DNA from: Climacteris rufus
Lineage: Eukaryota > Chordata > Aves > Passeriformes > Climacteridae
Direction of reading: 5' to 3'
Length of the DNA stretch: 64,000 nt
Assembly: GCA_013398175.1 (NCBI GenBank)
Contig: VZRZ01005132.1
Coordinates: forward strand, 1,037,093 to 1,101,092
Shown here: piece by piece, positions 59,411-64,000 of the stretch
How positions within the stretch are numbered: position 1 is the first letter of the stretch
Layout of the letters: each line of letters opens with the position of its first letter
Made by a program: the position numbers and the translations under genes
Notes under the pieces: model-generated
Database searches by the model: none
Seen by the model: the letters and a program-made list of their open reading frames with translations, nothing else
What the model was told of the DNA's origin: nothing

Positions 59411-62400
59411 AAGATGCAAGTCCTCAGAACTTAAAAAATATATCCCAAGACATAAAAACTAAATACTGAAAAAGTCATTCCAAAATCATTCACTACCTCA
59501 GAAACCAGTGTCTCAAGAAAACCCGGTCAACGTTTACAGCTATGAGATGGGGAAAACACAACAGTGGAAGTAGTTTGCTAAGTTTTTCTGGCTTAAAGAG
59601 AGTGAGGAAAATTTAGTCTCACCAAAATCTCCACAGCAGTAGCAAAAAAGAAAAACATTACCTGGATTTTCAGACAGTTCTAAATCTCATCCCCTAGATA
59701 CAAGAAACAAGATGATCTAGGATATGTAAAAGACAATCTGCTTCTCCAAAATTAAATCAAGTGTACTTGTTCCAAAAACTAAATACGTAAAACATTAGTG
59801 ACAAGTTCAAAACTGCCATTTAAAGAGTCAGTTTTCTGAGCACAACTGCATTTAAAGTAGGAGTTAATCAGCTTTGTTCATGGGCCGTTCTGTGTACTCA
59901 TTTGTACCACAGGCAGCAGTTATTGCTGTTGGGCCGTACTGTCCCTTGTTATTCATGCTGGTGAAATTTATTTCAGCACACAGACTCCCCACAAGGACAC
60001 ATACACAATGTAAGACTCTAGTGTGTGGTTTAGAAGCATGAGAGAGAGCCTTTGTGAGACCCACGCAAGGTGGTGAATTTCATCCTAGATGGTAAACATA
60101 TTTTTTACAGAAAGCATCTGCATTTTATATCACTGGACTAGTGTCAGGGTTTCTGCTAACTACTTGAAAATTTAATTGGCATTGCTAGGCAAAATTTGGA
60201 AGCCATAATAAAAACTGGGTATATGGGCAAAAGATATAAATAATTACAAAAATTACTAATATTGATATATCCACTGTCAATTGTTTAGCCTGAGGTGCCT
60301 AACCAACATCTCCTTATCAGCTCTTCTGAGAAAAATTTGTGCTGAAAAAGACTTCTAAGAAAGTCAGTTAAAATCAGTGCTATGTTTTAGGCATATAAAC
60401 ACATTATTTTATTGTATCAATATTCTATTTACTAGAGAAAACCTTGTGAGCACAATTCAACAAACGTGCTACAAATGGAGCAGGATGCAAAACAGAAAAG
60501 AGAATTAGGAAACTATGAAGAATTACCTAAATAATATATAGTTAAATAACATACAGGGATGCTTTTTCTATACCACTGTCCAACTTTCTGCCTTCAAGCA
60601 TAAGGAAAGGCAGTTCATTGCCTAGTAGTAGACAAACAGCTTCAATAGTATTGAGAAAAGGACCTATCAAAAATACCTACCAAACTTGTCTGCTGGTTGC
60701 AGTTAGAAATGTTATTTCAAGGGTTGATTTATTTTTGAGTCTCATTTATTGGCTTGAAGACATTAAACCAGGGAGAAATGGAAGCCTTTTTTATTTCAGC
60801 ATAAAATGGTGGGTTGCCTTACAGGTCAAGTTGTTTTTTTAAAACACGGTAAATTTTCCACATCAAAGTAAAAGGCAGACTAAAAGGCATGAGTATGAGA
60901 CAGTACAATATTTTTGCAGAGACTTTTTCCAGGGAGTAAATTTGCATGATTCCTGACTTCTTAAGAGCAACCATTCATTCTCTATTGCGTCATGACAGAG
61001 AGAAAGTAACCAAACACAGTTTCAAAGACAAAAAGTAGAAAATATCCTACTCCTGACAATAGTTTGGGTTAGGTTTTTTAAGTATCATGTGAAAATACTG
61101 CTGTCAGTAAACACCAGCTGATCCTGTTATGCTTGGCTTCATGTATTGGTATTAGCATGTGAAACAGAGGCTTTAGTATTGTGATGTAAGTTTACTTTTT
61201 TAAGAATATGCAACAGAGTAAAACCCTTTGTTTGCTTTTTCATCTTCATATTGAAAGGTCTGAAGCCTCAAATCAAAGCAGGTATTTCTAAAAATAAAAA
61301 AGGAAGTCATTCTCTACCTGCTATTTATCAACATTATCATTCAAACTTAGTGGGTACAATGTAAAATAAATAAATCACAATAAAAGAGATAGAAAAAACT
61401 TCTTCCCCAACCTATCTCTCTTCCTTATTAGGGAGACAATCTGCATGACTCAGTAAGTTACCATCATTTCAAAACCAGCAGCAATTCAGAATCCAATGAG
61501 ATGTGATGCCCATTCTTTAAACCTCTACAGAATAGGAGACACTAAAAAGAGGATTGTAGGGTAGGTAAAGTACTTATTTTATGTAATTGTTTTTTATATA
61601 ATCAAGTGCTGAGGTTATGACAGAGATCCATAAAAATAACTAAAATGGTCTGCATTTGCAAGTGAGTTATCCTTAAAGTAAACAGCCCTTACAGCAAGAT
61701 ACTGGAACATGGATCCTTTCTCCTCTTGTGAAGAAGAGGTGTTAAGAATAGAAATGCTCAAGCAACTCAGAACTTTTGCATGTATAATAAAGAGTAAGTA
61801 CTGTACTTTATCATAAAACCAGAGACTGTATTTGTACTTACTAGCTGATTTAAAGAAGAGCCTAAGACCCCCTTTTTACCTTATGTTGGAATGAGCTGGA
61901 TAGACTAAAGGAGCACTGAGAATTTTTACTCATGTTTCTAATTTATAGATCAAATATCTGAAGCTCCTGTGAAGGCAGAAGTTAAGCCTAGTCAGCACAT
62001 TGTCCATACATGGAATGAAACTGACATATTGTAAAACTCCTCTGCTCGTTCTTGCACCTGTGTTCAGCAATCTTATGTGAAAGATGGCCCTATTGCAGCA
62101 GCATCATTTGCATGTTCTGTACTTAGGCCATTTTCCAGTGAATATCTGCAAAAAAAGTCCCTTTTTTATTGCTATTCTGGAGACAATAAATATCCTTTTG
62201 TTAAAAACAAGATTTACATCCATTTGTTTTTCTCTACTGTTCTTATATTTTTCAAATCAGTCTAAGCCCACTTTGTACTAAGGACTTTAAATGCCTTCTA
62301 ACTTCTGAAATTATATACCTGGAAAAGAAAGATAAGCCAACTAATGTATAAACAAACATGCACAATCTGCAAAAGGTTTCCTTTAAAACCAAGAATTTTA

Positions 62401-64000
62401 GAATAATGAACAGTAAGCAACGCTGATGCAGTACTTCTAAAGTTATAGTGGCCCAAATGCAGGACCCATCCTAGAAGTAAAACTTAGACTGAAGGCAAAA
62501 GAGAAATCTATACAGAAATATAAAACTTCCCCCTAAAATTTCAGAAATGTTACTTTCTTTCTAAAGAAATTTTTCTGTACCCTAGTGTCACAACTTTTAT
62601 TTTGATGTTGTAATTTTTAAAAATTGAAGTTGAAGGACAGAAAAAACTGTGTGAAACAGAATATCTTGAAATTATAATGAATGGTTCTAACAGAAAATAA
62701 GCAGTATTTGAGTGAGAGCCACATTTCTCATAACCCAAGGATGTAATAAGAGATGTCCTTTGATGAAATGCTATTTCCTTTATTCTCAGAATGGCTTTCA
62801 TAATGATGCTGAATTTCAAAACTCGGGTGGTTTTTGCTAAAAGGATGATTTTTGCTTCAGTAGCACATTAGCGTGTCCTCTGCCACTTATTGCTGATCAT
62901 GTACAACTTATTTCCTTTTTACCTTCATGGGAGAGCAGCATAACCATCACACTTTCCTCTGTCTTTCACCTTCTCTGAGAAACTTAGTGTCCTATTAAGG
63001 CATTTAATACTGTAATTATTAGGATAAGTTTTATACAGTTTAAAGAAGTGTCTTTAAGCTGATACCAGAAGCAATTTGACACCTTGACCTTGCCAACCTC
63101 CTGCTGACTTCAGTTTCCTGAGTCGACTGAGACTCCATTGGCCTTGTTTACACTTTTCTCAAAGAGATAAACTGCTATGAGGTTGGCACTTGATGAAAGT
63201 GGGATTAAATATGGGATGAGTACGTACTGTTTAAAGTGCTCCATTTGTCTGTTAATAGAGCTCACTAGTATTAGCATGCAGTGTTTCAGTACTAGCTCCC
63301 ACTTGCATCTGAGTTACCAAGATAATGAAATCTGTTGCATTTGGCTACTTCAGGTATTAGAAGTTCTAGAGCCCTGTGCTGGGCTGCAAACCCTCAAAAC
63401 ATACCTTCTTGGTATTTTGCAGGGCCAGGCATTCATGCACGGCAATCAGTAGCTGCTTATTCAGAGTATAGCAGAGAAACTCAGCCACCTGTTCCAGATA
63501 GCAATTGAGCAGACAAAAATGGAATGCTCCAACAGCAAAGGATAAGCTCTTGACTGGCTGACAGGCACACAAAAGACTTTATCTAACATAAAATATCTGC
63601 AAATCTATAACAAGTTGCATCAGCTAAGCTCCAAACTTAATAGATAAGAAATCAAGTTTTATATTCTACACATTGAACAAAAAAGAACATTTTTACTGGA
63701 GTCTGCCTGAACACTGAACATTTTCTGTCTCTTTCCTAAGAAAATTTTTGATGTCTGAAAGTTTCAGAATTGTGACTTATAACAAGAAAACCCCATCAAA
63801 ATTTTTAAAAAATTGAATCAGAAGCGCAAGATTTAGTTTTGTATACAAATTTGTATCATTTACATGGAAAATCTGAGAGAAATTCTCAGGAACTATTATT
63901 CTTTAAAGTTTTAAATCCCAGACATGTTTGCTTATTTTCATGGAAGGTATGAAAATCTATAATTGTTCACGAATTTTTTGCCAGTCTATGAGGTTTTTGG
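59411..64000. other. Unrecognised AT-rich DNA
   Basis: No coding region, RNA gene or repeat family was recognised. Frames at 62550-62819 (-, 89 codons) and 63177-63452 (+, 91 codons) lack family signatures. Confidence 0.6.

Overview
This is gene-poor, AT-rich vertebrate nuclear DNA, almost certainly from a bird. The evidence is the repeat content. CR1-type LINEs are the dominant interspersed repeat, some ending in the CR1-specific short 3' repeats (ATTCTATG-like or TTCTGTGA-like). Solo LTRs of avian endogenous retrovirus (ERV) types are also present. Passerines fit the LTR types best, but that is from memory of such families, not a search. There is no bacterial or viral gene organisation and no CpG island. 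I could not support any protein-coding exon, tRNA, rRNA or CRISPR array. The window is best read as an intergenic desert or the inside of a very long intron.

Layout. 1-1626: the 3' part of a plus-strand CR1, split near its 3' end by a minus-strand LTR (878-1579). 1627-13746: mostly unrecognised AT-rich DNA with a CR1 tail (about 4.0 kb), a 270-bp purine-rich tract (5.2-5.5 kb), a solo LTR at 6560-7037 and a CpG-retaining, ERVK-like solo LTR at 9626-9881. 13747-13999: a GC-rich minisatellite with 8/24/48-bp nested periodicity. 14-24 kb: quiet, apart from a duplicated hairpin at 18.07 kb and a CR1 tail at 20.4 kb. 24180-28836: a stack of three plus-strand CR1 copies. The first carries two separate LTR insertions with recognisable target-site duplications (TGGGC and AACCTG); the first insertion also contains the 600-base assembly gap. 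29.9 kb: a second purine tract. 33471-36205: two more minus-strand LTRs (901 bp and 621 bp; the latter has a perfect 5-bp ATACA duplication) and a possible LTR fragment between them. 36.3-37.4 kb: an unclassified GC-richer block. 38035-39165 and 43695-44890: two minus-strand CR1 copies. 46-54 kb: microsatellites (GA, TA/TG, ACATAT, CTTC) and a suspicious duplicated poly-A joint. 54853-54966: an inverted-repeat segment able to fold, unexplained. 59.3 kb: a last CR1 tail. The remainder is unrecognised.

There is no gene pathway to describe. What the window records is a history of retrotransposition. CR1 copies came first; LTR retroviruses then landed in them and in unique DNA, and most appear to have been reduced to solo LTRs by recombination. 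No CR1 copy here is intact. All three that reach the catalytic loop of reverse transcriptase have lost the second aspartate of the FADD box. I found no convincing new biological system. The observations most worth checking are the structured segment at 54.85-54.97 kb, the nested LTRs with reconstructable target sites, the hierarchical minisatellite, and the assembly joints marked by single Ns. Family names are given from recognition of motifs by eye, without database searches.
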